This document shows, in pieces, positions 46,402-58,629 of a DNA stretch of 64,000 nucleotides (position 1 is the stretch's first letter; each line of letters begins with the position of its first letter). The position numbers were made by a program, and so were the translations under genes. The stretch is from Chlorops oryzae (Eukaryota > Arthropoda > Insecta > Diptera > Chloropidae): the NCBI GenBank assembly GCA_020466095.1, contig CM035808.1:8835012-8899011 (forward strand), read 5' to 3'. A model generated the notes under the pieces. It made no database searches and was not told the origin of the DNA. It saw nothing but the letters and a program-made list of their open reading frames with translations.

Positions 46402-46743
46402 GAGGCCTTCTACACCAGGAAATTTTAGTTGCGCAACTCGCGAGAGACGAGGTACGGGGAAGGTAAGGAGAAAATTGCTGTCGCGAGTTGCTCGTACAGG
46501 CAATTTTGTGCGATACGCTTTGTGCATCTCTTTCTTACTTTCAAACGTGAAAGTGCCATCTCTTTCTTACTTTCAAACGTGAAAATGCCATCTCTTTCTT
46601 ATTTTCAAACGTGAAAGTGCCGTCGGGGCTGTTTTTGACGATCGAGCAACTCAGTTGCTGGCCCAATGTAGACACGAAAGCAACTCCAAAAGAGAATTCG
46701 ATATGAGTTGCGGAACCAAAAATTGCCTAGTGTAGAAGGCCTC
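46402..46743. mobile_element. Inverted-repeat element with internal 32-bp tandem repeats
   Basis: Ends GAGGCCTTCTACACCAGG and CCTAGTGTAGAAGGCCTC. The interior has three 32-bp direct repeats (46525-46556, 46557-46588, 46589-46620) starting CATCTCTTTCTTACTTTCAA. A second left end, GAGGCCTTTTACACTAG, appears at about 46781. Confidence 0.75.
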
Positions 46744-46935
46744 ATTGATGCATCAATCAACCGAAATATCAAAATGAGTTTGAGGCCTTTTACACTAGTC
46801 AATGATAGACCGTTAATTCTTATTTTTATTCGCTTTTCTTTTAGAGTTACATCCGTGTTTCCACGCACGAAACCAAAAAAACGTTCAATTTTTCTCTAGT
46901 TTCGGCACTTCGCTCGCCATAAACCGGCATCTTAA

Positions 46936-47898
46936 GGGCCGGTAAATCAGTTACAGTTTAAACTTCAGTTTCCAGTTCTAAATCTAAAGATTAGAAAAAA
47001 ATTCAATTTTTTTTCGATATAACTGTCAGAAAATTTTCATTAATATGATTTCTGACGAAGAAGATGAAAGCAAGGAAAAACTTTACGGTCTTATTTTACC
47101 TGTAATAAGACAAATTTGGTAAAGTTGGTGAGATGAAAAGATGAAACATTGCAGCTTCATTTCTGCTAAGCCATTTTCAGTCTTTTTTTTTTTTTTTTTA
47201 GAAATACGACAAGAATCCCAGTGTTGCCTGGTGGTTCTCTTCAAAATATTCCTTAAATCCCCTAGATTCGTGATGTTCCCCCCAAATAGTACAAAATTCA
47301 CAATTAACAAACAAAAAAAACCTAATTTAGAAAGAATAACAGCAATTTGACAGATTCGTTATACCAAACACAATAAACTTCGCACTTCATGTTATATGTT
47401 TATACACGCGTTAAAAATTGGTTCCCCCTAAAGTCCCCCCAAAGAGCCAAAAAAAAAACTTAGTCGCCCTTTATATTAGGGGACAAATCATCGGAGAGAA
47501 ACTCTGTTGATGGCGAGGGAGGCACGGGGAAGAGAGGAAAGCTTCCATACCACATCCCCAAATGTCCCTCACCATAAAACCAGCTTTGTTGCCGGTGATT
47601 TGTCGACGCTAGGGGAATCCCCTACATAGGTAACACGGAGGAATTCTTTCTTTATACATTCCTTTCATAGTTTCCTTAGCCTATTTTGAAAAAAAAGCAG
47701 TCACTGTCTCGAAAAAAAAGATATTTTTAAAAAATATTGGGAAATCAAAACTAAATATTTCCCATTATGTTTGATCTGTAGTTTAGTTAAACTTCATATT
47801 ATTATGCTCTGAAAAACATTTTCATTTTAAACTTTAGATCAAATTTTCGTTTAAGTTTAAGAAAACTGCAGTTTAAACTGTAACTGATTTACCGGCCC
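46936..47898. mobile_element. Non-autonomous element with GGGCCGGTAAATCAG ends
   Basis: Ends GGGCCGGTAAATCAGTTACA and its complement, flanked by TAA on both sides (46933-46935, 47899-47901). About 963 bp, no coding. A 3-bp TAA target and GGGCC ends suggest PIF/Harbinger; inference only. Confidence 0.7.
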
Positions 47899-48206
47899 TA
47901 AGTGTCAAGCGGTTTAACAGTCAATTTTTATCCAAAACTCACGAGAATTGTTTTCGGCAGGCAACATTTGAAAAACCGATATTTTTTGTTTATACTTTTT
48001 TAAAATTCGTAAAATTAGTGAAATTCCTTCATTAAATTAAATTGAAAACTTATTTGAGGAGCACTTAAAATTTGTACTGTTAAAATGCTTCACAGACTTA
48101 AGCTTTACTTCAGTGCTAAGGAGACCTTAAGTATGCACTGTAATATCGGGCCTAAGTAATTATAAGTAATAATCATATATTCATGACCCGAAAGCAAGAT
48201 GAACTT

Positions 48207-48400
48207 CATGATACAAGAAAACAAGATAGCGCCACTTCAGCCCGATGATGTCACAAATACAAAATGAGAGCTTCGTTGTTGTTGTTTTGCATGTTAAGCC
48301 CAACGTCACAACTATACTTTAGCATTGGAAACAACAACAATGCGAATGCTACAAAATAGCGGTACCCGAAGTAGCGCTATCTTTCTCTCTATGTATCATG
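48207..48400. mobile_element. MITE of the CATGATACAAG family, copy 4
   Basis: Ends CATGATACAAGAAAACAAGA and a diverged complement. GATGAACTT is duplicated exactly at 48198-48206 and 48401-48409 (9 bp). 194 bp. Confidence 0.9.
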
Positions 48401-48409
48401 GATGAACTT

Positions 48410-49209
48410 AATAGTATTAGCTATTAACTTCTTGGTGGTAATTTCATAAATTCCGATGGCATAACATAAACAAGCCCACCCTGGCAATATTGCCAATGTT
48501 AACACATTAATTTGACAGATGTGCTATGCCATGAAATATTGAATGTCGAGACGTAGGGTAAAATTGAGAATTGACGTCAATAATTGAATAGTGAGAAAAG
48601 GCCTCCATTTATCGACCTAACGAATTGTTCTCGTTCCGGTACTCGACACTATATGGCGCACCCGTTACTCAGTAACGAATACGTGCGGTTTGCTACAGCT
48701 CTACTTTCACGAAATTGTTCTCTTCCCGTTCTTTGCTTCAATTAATGAAGAGAGTAATTGTAAACACTTGAAAATATTCGACTAATCGCGTCAAAGTGAA
48801 AGCCAAAAATCTTCCATCTAGACTGAGAAACAGTTCTCCAAAGAATACCGACTCGAAAATGGGGAGCCCAACTTGAACACAACAACGCCTTCTAGGAGCC
48901 AAAATATGTATATTTATATGTATGTATATGAAAATTGTTGGAGTTGCGTCTGATTTGATACTTTTTCATCAAAAGGCAAAAGGACTATTCAGTTTGATGT
49001 GAGTTAATTTCTGCTAAATGCAGTGTTTCTCTTCAGTTTGTTTTTGTAACTATAGTATATATATGTATGTATGTATGTATGTATAGTAAGATCGATACGG
49101 AATTGAAGAGATAATAAGCTAAATGAGAATATTCTCGACTTATAGTTATTGAAATTGTCATGGTTTATTTGAATGTTTTGCAGCAAGTAACTACGAATTT
49201 AAGTTAGCA
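48410..49209. other. 5' region of dishevelled
   Basis: No gene seen. Contains a (TATG)n microsatellite near 49060-49085 and presumably the dishevelled promoter and 5' UTR; no clear core promoter was identified. Confidence 0.4.
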
Positions 49210-51443
49210 ATGGACGCGGAAAAGAATAACGCTCATGAGACTAAAGTCATATACCACATTGATGATGAAACCACTCCTTATCTGGTCAAAATACCCATAG
49301 CCTCATCGCAAGTGACACTTAAGGATTTTAAGATGGTGCTCAATAAACAGAATAATAATTACAAATACTTCTTCAAGTCAATGGATGCGGACTTCGGGGT
49401 GGTGAAAGAGGAAATAGCCGATGATGCCACGATCTTGCCATGCTTCAATGGGCGTGTTGTTTCTTGGCTCGTTTCGGCCGATTTCGGTACAAATCAGTCT
49501 GACAATTGTTCCGAATTACCGGTTAGTGAATGCGAAAGTCGCCCAGGAATGCGTAACAATCAACACCAGCAGCAACTCCAGCATCAGCACCAACAGCAGC
49601 AGCAGCAGCAGCACACAATCAGCAGCATCAGAAAATCGGTGGTGGATTATTAGGCGGTTTAGTCAGTTCTGGCGGTGTTATTACAAATCCAATGATGCAG
49701 CAACCGCTAACATATCAGTCAGCTTCTGTGCTCTCAAGTGATCTGGATTCCACAAGTCTTTTTGGCACCGAATCCGAAATAACATTGGATCGCGATATGA
49801 CCGACTACAGTAGTGTCCAAAGGTTACAGGTGCGCAAGAAGCCGCAGAGACGTAAAAAGCGTGCTCCAAGTATGTCACGGACATCAAGCTATTCCTCCAT
49901 AACGGACTCAACAATGTCGCTTAACATAATTACGGTGTCAATCAATATGGAGGCTGTTAATTTTCTAGGGATTTCCATTGTGGGTGAGTTTATCCTTCGC
50001 TTTGAACACGCTATATTTTTTTTTTTTCCAAAACCACTGACAGGGCAAATCTTTTTCGATTTTTGCACGTCCTTTGAAATACAGAAATACAGTTTGATTC
50101 TCTCGGACAATCCTCTTAAACCCACTTTTCGGGAATGCTCTAGTATTAGTGCTTCTCAAAGAGTTTCCTATTAAGCGGACATCTTTTTCGGTCCCGTAGG
50201 TGTCTGCTCAAGTGTCCTATATACGTAGAATTGATGCTTAGATTAATCAAGTCCGTAAATTTTGCTGGATATAACCATATTTTTCTCTTTCGCAGGCCAA
50301 TCGAATCGCGGCGGCGACGGTGGCATTTATGTGGGTAGCATAATGAAGGGCGGAGCTGTTGCTTTAGACGGTCGCATTGAACCAGGTGATATGATACTTC
50401 AAGTGAACGATGTTAATTTTGAGAATATGACAAACGATGAAGCTGTTCGAGTACTACGCGAAGTCGTACAGAAGCCAGGCCCAATAAAGCTAGTTGTCGC
50501 AAAATGCTGGGATCCAAATCCGAAAGGCTATTTCACAATACCACGTACCGAGCCGGTACGGCCAATCGATCCAGGCGCATGGGTTGCACATACACAAGCA
50601 TTAACATCGCACGACAGTATTATACCCGATATACCCGAACCGATAAAGGAACGTCTCGATCAAAATAATCTGGAGGAAATTGTTAAGGCAATGACAAAAC
50701 CCGATAGCGGCCTTGAAATACGAGACCGCATGTGGTTAAAAATTACCATACCAAATGCTTTTATCGGCGCTGATGCTGTTAATTGGGTACTGGAAAATGT
50801 TGAAGACGTTCAGGATCGTCGCGAGGCACGACGCCTCGTTTCGGCAATGCTACGCAATAATTATATAAAGCATACAGTCAATAAGCTGACATTTTCCGAG
50901 CAATGCTATTACGTTGTCAATGAGGATCGCAATCCGAATTGCCGTTCCAATATTAGCCATGCGGATACTGAAAGCATTACAAGCGATATTGGTCCGCTTC
51001 CGAATCCGCCAATTTATATGCCATACGCAGCTACATACAATCCCAATCATGGTTACCAGCCTATACAATACGGTCTTACCGAACGGCAGATCTCGTCCGG
51101 TTCGAGCAGTTCGGACGTTCTAACAAGCAAGGATATATCTGCTTCACAAAGCGATATCACATCGGTGATACATCAGACAAACCAAATGACTATTGCTCAT
51201 GGCTCCAATAAGTCCATGGTTCCAGCTGCAGATACGGTTTACGAACGCAGATTCGTCCGGAATATCGAGCATCGGATACGAACATTGCAAGGATATTGTG
51301 CTTCCAAACGATTATATATCGGTATACAAGCATACAAATACATTATCCCAATAAGTAAATACACACTCTATAATACGTATTTACGAATCGAATCATCGAT
51401 TCAAGAGAATTGTAGTTTAATATACAAGTATACAAGTACATAA
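49210..51443 (+). CDS. dsh: Dishevelled (DIX, PDZ, DEP), Wnt signalling
   Basis: Exons 49210-49983 and 50296-51443, intron 312 bp. N-terminal DIX domain ([35 protein letters not shown]), a Gln-rich stretch, a basic region with [21 protein letters not shown] domain split by the intron ([20 protein letters not shown]), and DEP domain ([25 protein letters not shown]). Scaffold that relays Frizzled signals in Wnt/beta-catenin (DIX, PDZ) and planar polarity (DEP) at membrane and cytoplasm. One missing base near 49610, in the CAG/CAC-rich run, shifts the frame between the Gln stretch and the next block; an assembly error is likely in this essential gene. After HGSNKS (about 51220) the frame reads an unfamiliar tail in place of the conserved C-terminus, so a further indel there is probable. 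Confidence 0.95.
50089..50227. mobile_element. Degraded pogo-like MITE in the dishevelled intron
   Basis: Shares GGGAATKCTCTAGTATT, AGCGGACATCTTTTTCGGTC and CCCGTAGGTGTCCGCT-type words with the intact element at 60926-61085; its terminal repeats are worn. Confidence 0.7.
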
Positions 51444-51689
51444 CGATTATATCGTAAATAGCAACCAATTGATAATTTATAAAGTTCAAATTTAGTAATC
51501 GGGCCGAAGATTAGCAAGTAGCTCTTATTTTTAAAGATCGGGTCTAATTCATCGAATTATAATTTGTTTTTCTTTATTAAATCCGGCGATAGCTTAAAAG
51601 TTACCCCTTATTATTTAAAGATTCGGTCTGTAATTCATGCATTAAAGTATAGTTTAACTTTCGAAAATCGGTCAATTGGAAGAAATTTA

Positions 51690-51905
51690 TAAGTCTCCTA
51701 TACCCGAAATTCAAATGGGCAGAGTACGTTATATGGAGGATTTGAAAGTTGGCATGTATGCTTCCTGAGTAGCCATAAAATCTAAAAAAATTTTCTTGAT
51801 CGGTCCATTATTAAGGCTACCCCCAGCACTAGGGTCTGTCACAAAAATCCTAAAACTGCCCGAAAATCTGACTTTTTGTAATATTTCAACGAAATGTGGT
51901 TGGAA
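51690..51905 (-). repeat. Fragment of the GACCCTAGTACTGGAG dispersed element
   Basis: Antisense piece with CCCAGCACTAGGGTCTGTCA and CCGAAATTCAAATGGG, the reverse complement of blocks in 39998-40860. Confidence 0.65.
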
Positions 51906-52091
51906 CTAGCAAAAGGCCAGAGCTTAACTACTCGCATTTCCTGCAGGGAAGCAACTTGTCTTAGCCAAATCAGTTTGTGTCTGAACTAGGTATCTACAAC
52001 AAAGGTTTGTGTCTGAACTAAGGGAAGCCTAGGTTATAAGGGGTACCGAACTAAATTCGATTTTTGCGAAAGCTCAAATTCATCAATTACT

Positions 52092-52343
52092 CGAATCCAT
52101 GGTTGACGAAAACTCAAAGCCATAAAAGACTCAAATCCATGGTTGACGAAAGCTCAAATCCATGGTTGACGAAAGCTCAAATCCATGGTTGACGAAAGCT
52201 CAAATCCATGGTTGACGAAAGCTCAAATCCATGGTTGACGAAAGCTCAAATCCATGGTTGACGAAAGCTCAAATCCATGGTTGACGAAAAAGCTCAAAAT
52301 CAAATCATGGTTGACGAAAGCTCATATCCATGGTGACGAAAGC
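52092..52343. repeat. 23-bp minisatellite
   Basis: About ten tandem copies of a 23-bp unit, CTCAAATCCATGGTTGACGA followed by AAG. Copies are nearly identical in the middle and degenerate at the edges. Confidence 0.9.
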
Positions 52344-52509
52344 CACCACGAAATAATAGAGTGACGACACAGAACAAGTTAAAATTTGACAAAGCCGGAT
52401 GAACAGACCAAATTGTAAGAAACTCAATTATAGCCATTAGGGCCAATAGCCGAGTGAAATTTTGAAAACGACTGCTTGTACCATTTGTCGACATTTAATA
52501 GTGTTAACA

Positions 52510-53398
52510 ACAAATAAGGGTGCTATAGTCAAGGCGAGCCTGACAATAAAATACCCGACACAGACACACATGTTTAAATAATTTTTGAACCACGCCCGAA
52601 AAACAGGACCACTAAGTAAGAATATTCAAAAGGTTTTATAGGCCATTAGGGGCCCCATATACCGACTTTTGTTAAATTTCTTTATGAAAACCGCCCTTTG
52701 CCACGCCCACTTTTCCATTTTTTTTTTGCAATTCTAATCGGAGGCTTAAATATACGGTCAAATTCTAAGTTTCATTGAAATATTTTGAAAAAGTCAAATT
52801 TTGAGGCAGTTTTGGGATTTTTGTGACAGACCCTAGTACCGGAGGTACGCTTAATAAAGGACCGACCAAGGAAATTTTTTTAGAGGATGTTTATGGCTAC
52901 AAAGGAAGCATAAGTGCCAAATTTCGTTCAAGTCCCATTTGAATTTCGGGTGTAGGGGACAATTTTCGACAAACGCCCTTCTGCCACGCCCACTTTTAAA
53001 ATTTCGAAATCGTATTACTTGCCTTGAAACATGTTCAAATATAAAATTTCATCAAAATATGTTAAAAAACTTCGATTTTAGAGCAGTTTTTGTGATTTTC
53101 GTAACAGACCCTAGTACTGGAGGTACCCCTAAAAATGGTCCGATCGGGTCCATTCTCGAACTTGTTCTTACTCATGTCCCCGTTAGCACGCATACCAAAT
53201 TTCTTCAAGATAGCTCAACTCCTTCGATAAGATAACTGTATACAGACGGACGGACAGACAGACATGGCTAAATCGAATCTCCTGGTGACGCTGATCATTT
53301 CTATATATATTTTGTATGGTCTATCTCGACTGGTTCTGGGTGTTACACACAACCACACAAACGCAATATACCCTCGACACAGAGTGTGTCGGGTATAA
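52510..53398. repeat. Dispersed element with GACAGACCCTAGTACTGGAG blocks, copy 2
   Basis: Starts AAATAAGGGTGCTATAGTC and ends GAGTGTGTCGGGTATAAT. Same internal order as 39998-40860, with a shorter (GACG/GACA)n run. Confidence 0.7.
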
Positions 53399-53498
53399 TA
53401 AGCCTGGTAATAAAAATATGAAAGCGGCAGTTGGATGAGCACAGAGCCAGTCTCTCGCGATTCAGGGAGCTGTGGTACACGCTGTACGGTTAGTTGGA

Positions 53499-54158
53499 TT
53501 TTTATACCCAGCGTAAGCGGGGTATATTAGTTTTGTGCAAATCTTGTAACAGGGAGAATTAAGCTCCGGAGATATAGACAAATATATATAGAAATGATCA
53601 GGATCAAAAACTGAATCGATTTAGACATGTCCGTCTGTCCGTCCGTCCGTCCGTCCGTCCGTCTGTCTGTCCGTCCGTGGTTGGATCTCCTCCGAAACGG
53701 CTGAACCAATGAAGTCGAAATTTGGCACACATGTATATCGGGGTCCGAGTATGATCCTAAGTAAAAATGGGAGCATCCGCCCACTGCCATGCCCACAAAT
53801 GAATTTATTGTGTTTTCAGTAAAATGCTTGTAACTTGCGAACCACTCAACACATTTCATTGATATTTGGTGTACTGGTAAACTACGAAAAGGGACATATC
53901 CTGGAAAAAATGGACGCCGTCCTCCTCGAGCCACGCCCATAAATAAGGGCTTATCGTAACATTCCGAAGTAAAAGGCGTAGAAGCTTCAAATTCGCAACA
54001 TAGGTTGACCAAGGCGAATGAAAGGTGTAGGAAAATAATTTATGTGGCCCGCCACTGCCACGCCCACAAATAGAGAAGCAAAACATAGTGCGCCAATAAT
54101 GTCGGAACGCTGGGTATTTCAAAGTCGGGCTTGACCGACTTTAGCTTTCTTACTTGTT
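53499..54158. repeat. Related dispersed element in opposite orientation
   Basis: Begins TTTTTATACCCAGCGTAAGC and ends AAAGTCGGGCTTGACCGACT followed by TTAGCTTTCTTACTTGTT. Shares the TAGAAATGATCAG and GATTTAGACATGTCCGTC modules with the two elements above, reversed, and has a (GTCC)n microsatellite at 53627-53680. It lies about 100 bp from copy 2. Confidence 0.6.
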
Positions 54159-54432
54159 CTGTTTGCTATTGTGATTAGCATGTTGTGATTATTGCATTTT
54201 GATCCATCGAAATTTTATATTTGGAGACACTCGAACGCTATATCTGAGAGTGCTTGGCATTGGCATTGCCTAGTTTTTTTTTTTTTTTTTTTGGCTAAGC
54301 GATTGGCGATTAATATTTATCGTTAAAATCTGAACCACGTTGAGTACTGCTATCGGAAACGTTGAGCGATGATGTTTGGTCATTTGTTTGTGATCGTTTG
54401 AGACGTACTGTGGGCTATCTTACAAGCTTAAA

Positions 54433-57400
54433 ATGGTAAAATGTTCGATTGTTTTTTTCTTATTGCTCACATTTTGCGTTTGCATTGATGCTGCTGCCAT
54501 ACGTCCAAGTTCAACGTTATCGATCATCAATGGTGAAGGCTTCATTGCCTATTTAGAGGTACCGAAAGGATTCGGTAAAATTGTTAATTGCTGGTTCGCG
54601 TTTAGAGGTAAAAATTTTCATTGAAGTAAAAAACTTTTCGTAAAAAGCCTTTTTCCTCCGACAGATGAGACAAAGGTGCGTATCGATCTCGATTCGACGG
54701 AACCGCTAATTACGGAACGCGGTGAATCCATACTGGCCTTCTCATCGACCGTCTGCGGTGTGCGTGTCTTTAAATTGTCAACAGCTTCGGCAGCAAAATG
54801 GACAATAGAGGCTGAAAATGAGTTCGGCCATCATGAATTGGGCACCGTAGAGGTAAAAGTGCTTTCACCGCAAAAGACTCGCTTCGATACGCGACTGCAA
54901 CGTGGAATTGGTAGGGGCTCGATTTCATGCTCGAAAAATGATTACACCAAGCATTGTAAGATAATCGAGGACAACGGTGACATAACGAATTCCTGTGAGC
55001 TTTCGACAACGATACTTCCGAATCGGACATTCGAATGTTTAACATACAATTGGGGCCGAATGCTGGAGACCCACGAATACATTTCAATTGATGTTCAAAA
55101 TGCTTCCTTGTATGCCATTAGCACCCTTGAAGACACCGAACGGAGTGTTATAATGCGTTGCGAGTTCAACGAACCGGTGCTCAATTGTCAAGCCGAAATG
55201 CCGGATCATAAAAGTGAAATCTATATAACGGAAGGATTATACAACGAACGATATTCGACGTATGATACCAAGTAAGTGTAAGTTTGAAAATCCAAAACTA
55301 TTCAATGTTTTTGATTGTGTTTTTTGTTCTTCTTTCCAATTGTAATCAGCATTAGACAGTCCAGATGCTCACTTGAAATTCCGAAGCCGCTCGGGGCTAA
55401 GGAAAAAGGACTTTGGCGTATTATCAACTATAAGAGCAATTCACAATCCGGTTGTATGTTTTATGTTGGCGGCGACAAAGGAGATATTATAAAAAAGGAA
55501 TTAGATACGCCGAAGAAAATTGAAAGCATTAAATTATATTGGCCCGAAAATGGTTATAATCAATCGATTAAGAAACTATCGTGCACCGTGCCATATGTAA
55601 TTAGTGATTGCTATTTGAAGGATCCCAACAACACGATATATTTTCCTGATACCTATAGGCTTCAAACGATGGGACTTTTTGGACAATGTGAATTTGTTAA
55701 CTTGCCAATAATATCGGGGACATGGATATGTGGCGCTCGTGGTCGAGACTATGAGAAAGAAATACTGCAGGATATCGAGGTGAGTGATAGGTACTGATAA
55801 ACATTCCTTCAAACTAGGAATCAAAATATATTCCATAATAGGTTATTGTAAAATCACGTGCTGGCGAAGTACTTACGGAAGAATTAAAGGCAAAGCGAAA
55901 GGATAATTTAGAACTGATGTGTACATCATCCTTTGAGGAGCCGCTCACTCACTGTGCGTATACGGATCCACAAGGACGTGTTCATTTAGTCGGTACGGAA
56001 CATAGTTTGAAGACAGCCGGGTAAGATTTTATAAAGAAACATTTATACATACCTACTTATATGAGCCCTTGATTTTGAAAGGTTTATCAGCTAATTAAAT
56101 TCGTTCTAAATAAGATAATCTGAAGTAAAACTAGATTTTTTGAATTTTTAACTTATACCACTTTCATAATCAAGGGTTCATATATGTATACATTAGGGTG
56201 ATGACTTTTTTTGAAACTCTTTTCCTGTATCATAGTACGATGAACTTATATTAAAGATGCCATAAAACACTAATTTTAAGGTTATTTGATAAAAAAATGT
56301 CACGCACCAAGTCATTTGAAAAATTAAATTTTTGATTTTTTTCCAAATTTTTGAAGTTAATGAAAGCAGAGTCGCTCCTAGAGGGGTCAAATGTAGGACC
56401 AATTCCCATTATTTTTTTATTCCCAATAATTTCTCAAAACAAACCTTCCCCCTATCTCCACTCCTTAAGGGGGCTCCCATACAAAAGTAATTTTTTTTAT
56501 GAGTTTTTCCCACACTGTCCTAACTAGCCCCAGAGTGCCCCTAGAGGAGTCAAATGTTTGACCGACCCCCATTAACTTTGTCTCATTAACATTTTTTCCC
56601 AACATACTGACCCCCTATCTCCCCTCCTTAGGGGGTCACCCATACAAAATTACCTTAGTCTTATCACAATTTCATACAAAATGGCTGTCACTACAGTCAA
56701 ACCCCTCCTAGGCGTATGATATATATGACCGACCCCCATTATTTTTTTACCCCAAATATTTTCTTCAAACATACCCATCCTCTATCTCCCCTCCTTAGGG
56801 GGGTGCCCATACAAAAATAGGCTTAAATTAAAGAAAAATACCTCACGAACTTCAATCTATAATATAGATGCCGTAGGAACAAGAACGAGCATGTTCAGTA
56901 TGCATATTCGAAATATTTACAAAATTACCTTTTAAAACGAGCCTAATATGAAGAATATTGGATTCGTTTTTGGTATGTTTTAATAATATGTTATAATTAT
57001 TACTTTTTTTGTAAACTGAATTTTGGGTTCCATCCCCTAACTGGCCAAATAATGACCCTAGTAGAAAAAAATAAATGTTCGAGTCAAATATATTAATGAG
57101 AGGTAAAAAACAAAAGTAAAATTTTTGAGATTTTCGCTATTTTTGGCTAGAAAATGGAGATTTTTCGGGTCAGTTACTGCTACAATTATTTCCTTCAAGT
57201 CTTAGGCTAAAACTTTGTTATAGATAAAAAAATAAAATATTAAACGATTAACGCGATAATGGTATAAGTAAATGGGAAACTTAATTCTCGGCTTCACTTT
57301 TCAAACTCGATTTAAATCGATTGCCCTGTAGCCAATCTGATAAAACCACATAAAAGGAGTTAAGACATTTCGCAAGTAGGCAATTTCAGGAACTTGAGGC

Positions 57401-58012
57401 AAAATTTTGGCCAAAAATTGCTCAAAATAAACAAAAATTTTTAGGGTCTATTAATCAAACAGATTTCCGAAATAAAATTTCTACAACATCATGGAAATGC
57501 CCACATATACATACATCCATCCATACATACAATACGTATTGAAACAATTCTAGACAGATTTTATTTCATTGTATATTCTTTTGGGTTTCTCCCAACTAGA
57601 CATGTCCAGTACTACGGACGAGGTCTTCTATCTGGTGAGTGCGGAGCAAAAATAGCCGGCGTTACGGAAGACGATTTCGGAGAATGGAAATGCCAATTTA
57701 TGCATTATTCGCGGAGTGCGATATCCACATTTAAGATCAAATTAATTGAATCGGGTAGGGCGTTTTACAAACGAATTTTATAAAGCCCTTGGCAACTTCT
57801 ATTCCTCTACTGGGGGCAAAATAAAAACAATCTTTGACTTTCTAGTAACTGCCCAGGCGTCTTCTGTTGGTCTCGGCATCGGCATCACGGTCATAACTGT
57901 TCTTGTACTTGGTGTCGTTATCGGTACTGTATTCTATAGGAGAAGGAATATATCAGCGGGTCATAATTTCCCTTTTTCGGATCCAACGCGAATTGAAATG
58001 AGGACGACATAA
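54433..58012 (+). CDS. Ig-domain type I membrane protein, six exons
   Basis: Exons 54433-54607, 54665-55271, 55350-55779, 55842-56020, 57600-57754, 57846-58012; 570 residues, all phases agree. A signal peptide (CSIVFFLLLTFCVCIDAAA) precedes an ectodomain of about 490 residues with paired cysteines. The last extracellular unit ends VTEDDFGEWKCQF, the D-x-G-x-W-x-C signature of Ig folds, and FECLTYNWG, SGTWICGARG and LELMCTSSF are similar. There are N-glycosylation sites (NRT, NAS, NNT, NQS). One membrane helix (LGIGITVITVLVLGVVIGTV) is followed by a short tail of about 23 residues starting FYRRR. Likely a cell-surface adhesion or receptor protein; I do not recognise the family member. Intron 4 (1579 bp) holds tandem 164-bp repeats. 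Confidence 0.85.
56375..56825. repeat. Three imperfect 164-bp tandem repeats in an intron
   Basis: Units start near 56375, 56538 and 56703. Each has a CCTAGAGGRGTCAAATG-like start, GACCGACCCCCATTA, CCCCTATCTCCCCTCCTTAG and a GGGTNNCCCATACAAAA end. Nothing coding. Confidence 0.75.
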
Positions 58013-58620
58013 TTTTTTTCCTTTTCTGAGAGTCGGTTTTGTGAACCAGAATTATGTAATTGTTTAGTGTTGTTCTTGTTTTTTTTTTTGTAAATAAATT
58101 TTTGTTTTGTTTTTGCGAAATATAGTTTTTCTTATTGGTTGTTTAAAAAAAAAAAAAAAAAAAAAACAAATTGTTTTTTTACACAACTTTCGTTCCGTTC
58201 AAAAGTGCTTAAGTTCAGTTTTTGCAAATGCACTTTCGACCGACACTAACTTTTACGAGCGTTCATATAATAGCCTAGAGCCAGCAGCAAAAGCAAACAG
58301 AAAAGAAAGATGGAGGAACAAAAAAAAGCAAATGGCAAACACAATGGCGACATGTTGAACTAAAAATGGTGTGAAGCATAAAAGCGCAAAAGTGCACAGG
58401 TAGATGTTTGTATTTGGCGTACATGCATAAAATGCTGTGTTAGAAAATGCAAAGTGCCAAAGTTTAAATGCTCCAAACAATTACAATTAAGCGTTAGGAG
58501 CATGAGCTTGCACACTTTCAAATCGCATTGGCGCAAGCCACCCTTTAGAACAATTAACTGGTCTTAAAGTACACTCTTCGTGGCATGAAAGTCGCATAGA
58601 AGACGTCAGATAGTCATAAG
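58013..58620. other. 3' flank of the Ig-protein gene
   Basis: AATAAA at about 58092 probably serves the Ig gene. A 22-bp poly(A) lies near 58146. No gene seen. Confidence 0.4.
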
Positions 58621-58629
58621 TTTGAAATA

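Noticed and set aside
52092..52343. Regular 23-bp repeats as a CRISPR-like array
   Set aside because: There are no unique spacers; units are contiguous, and the genome is eukaryotic.
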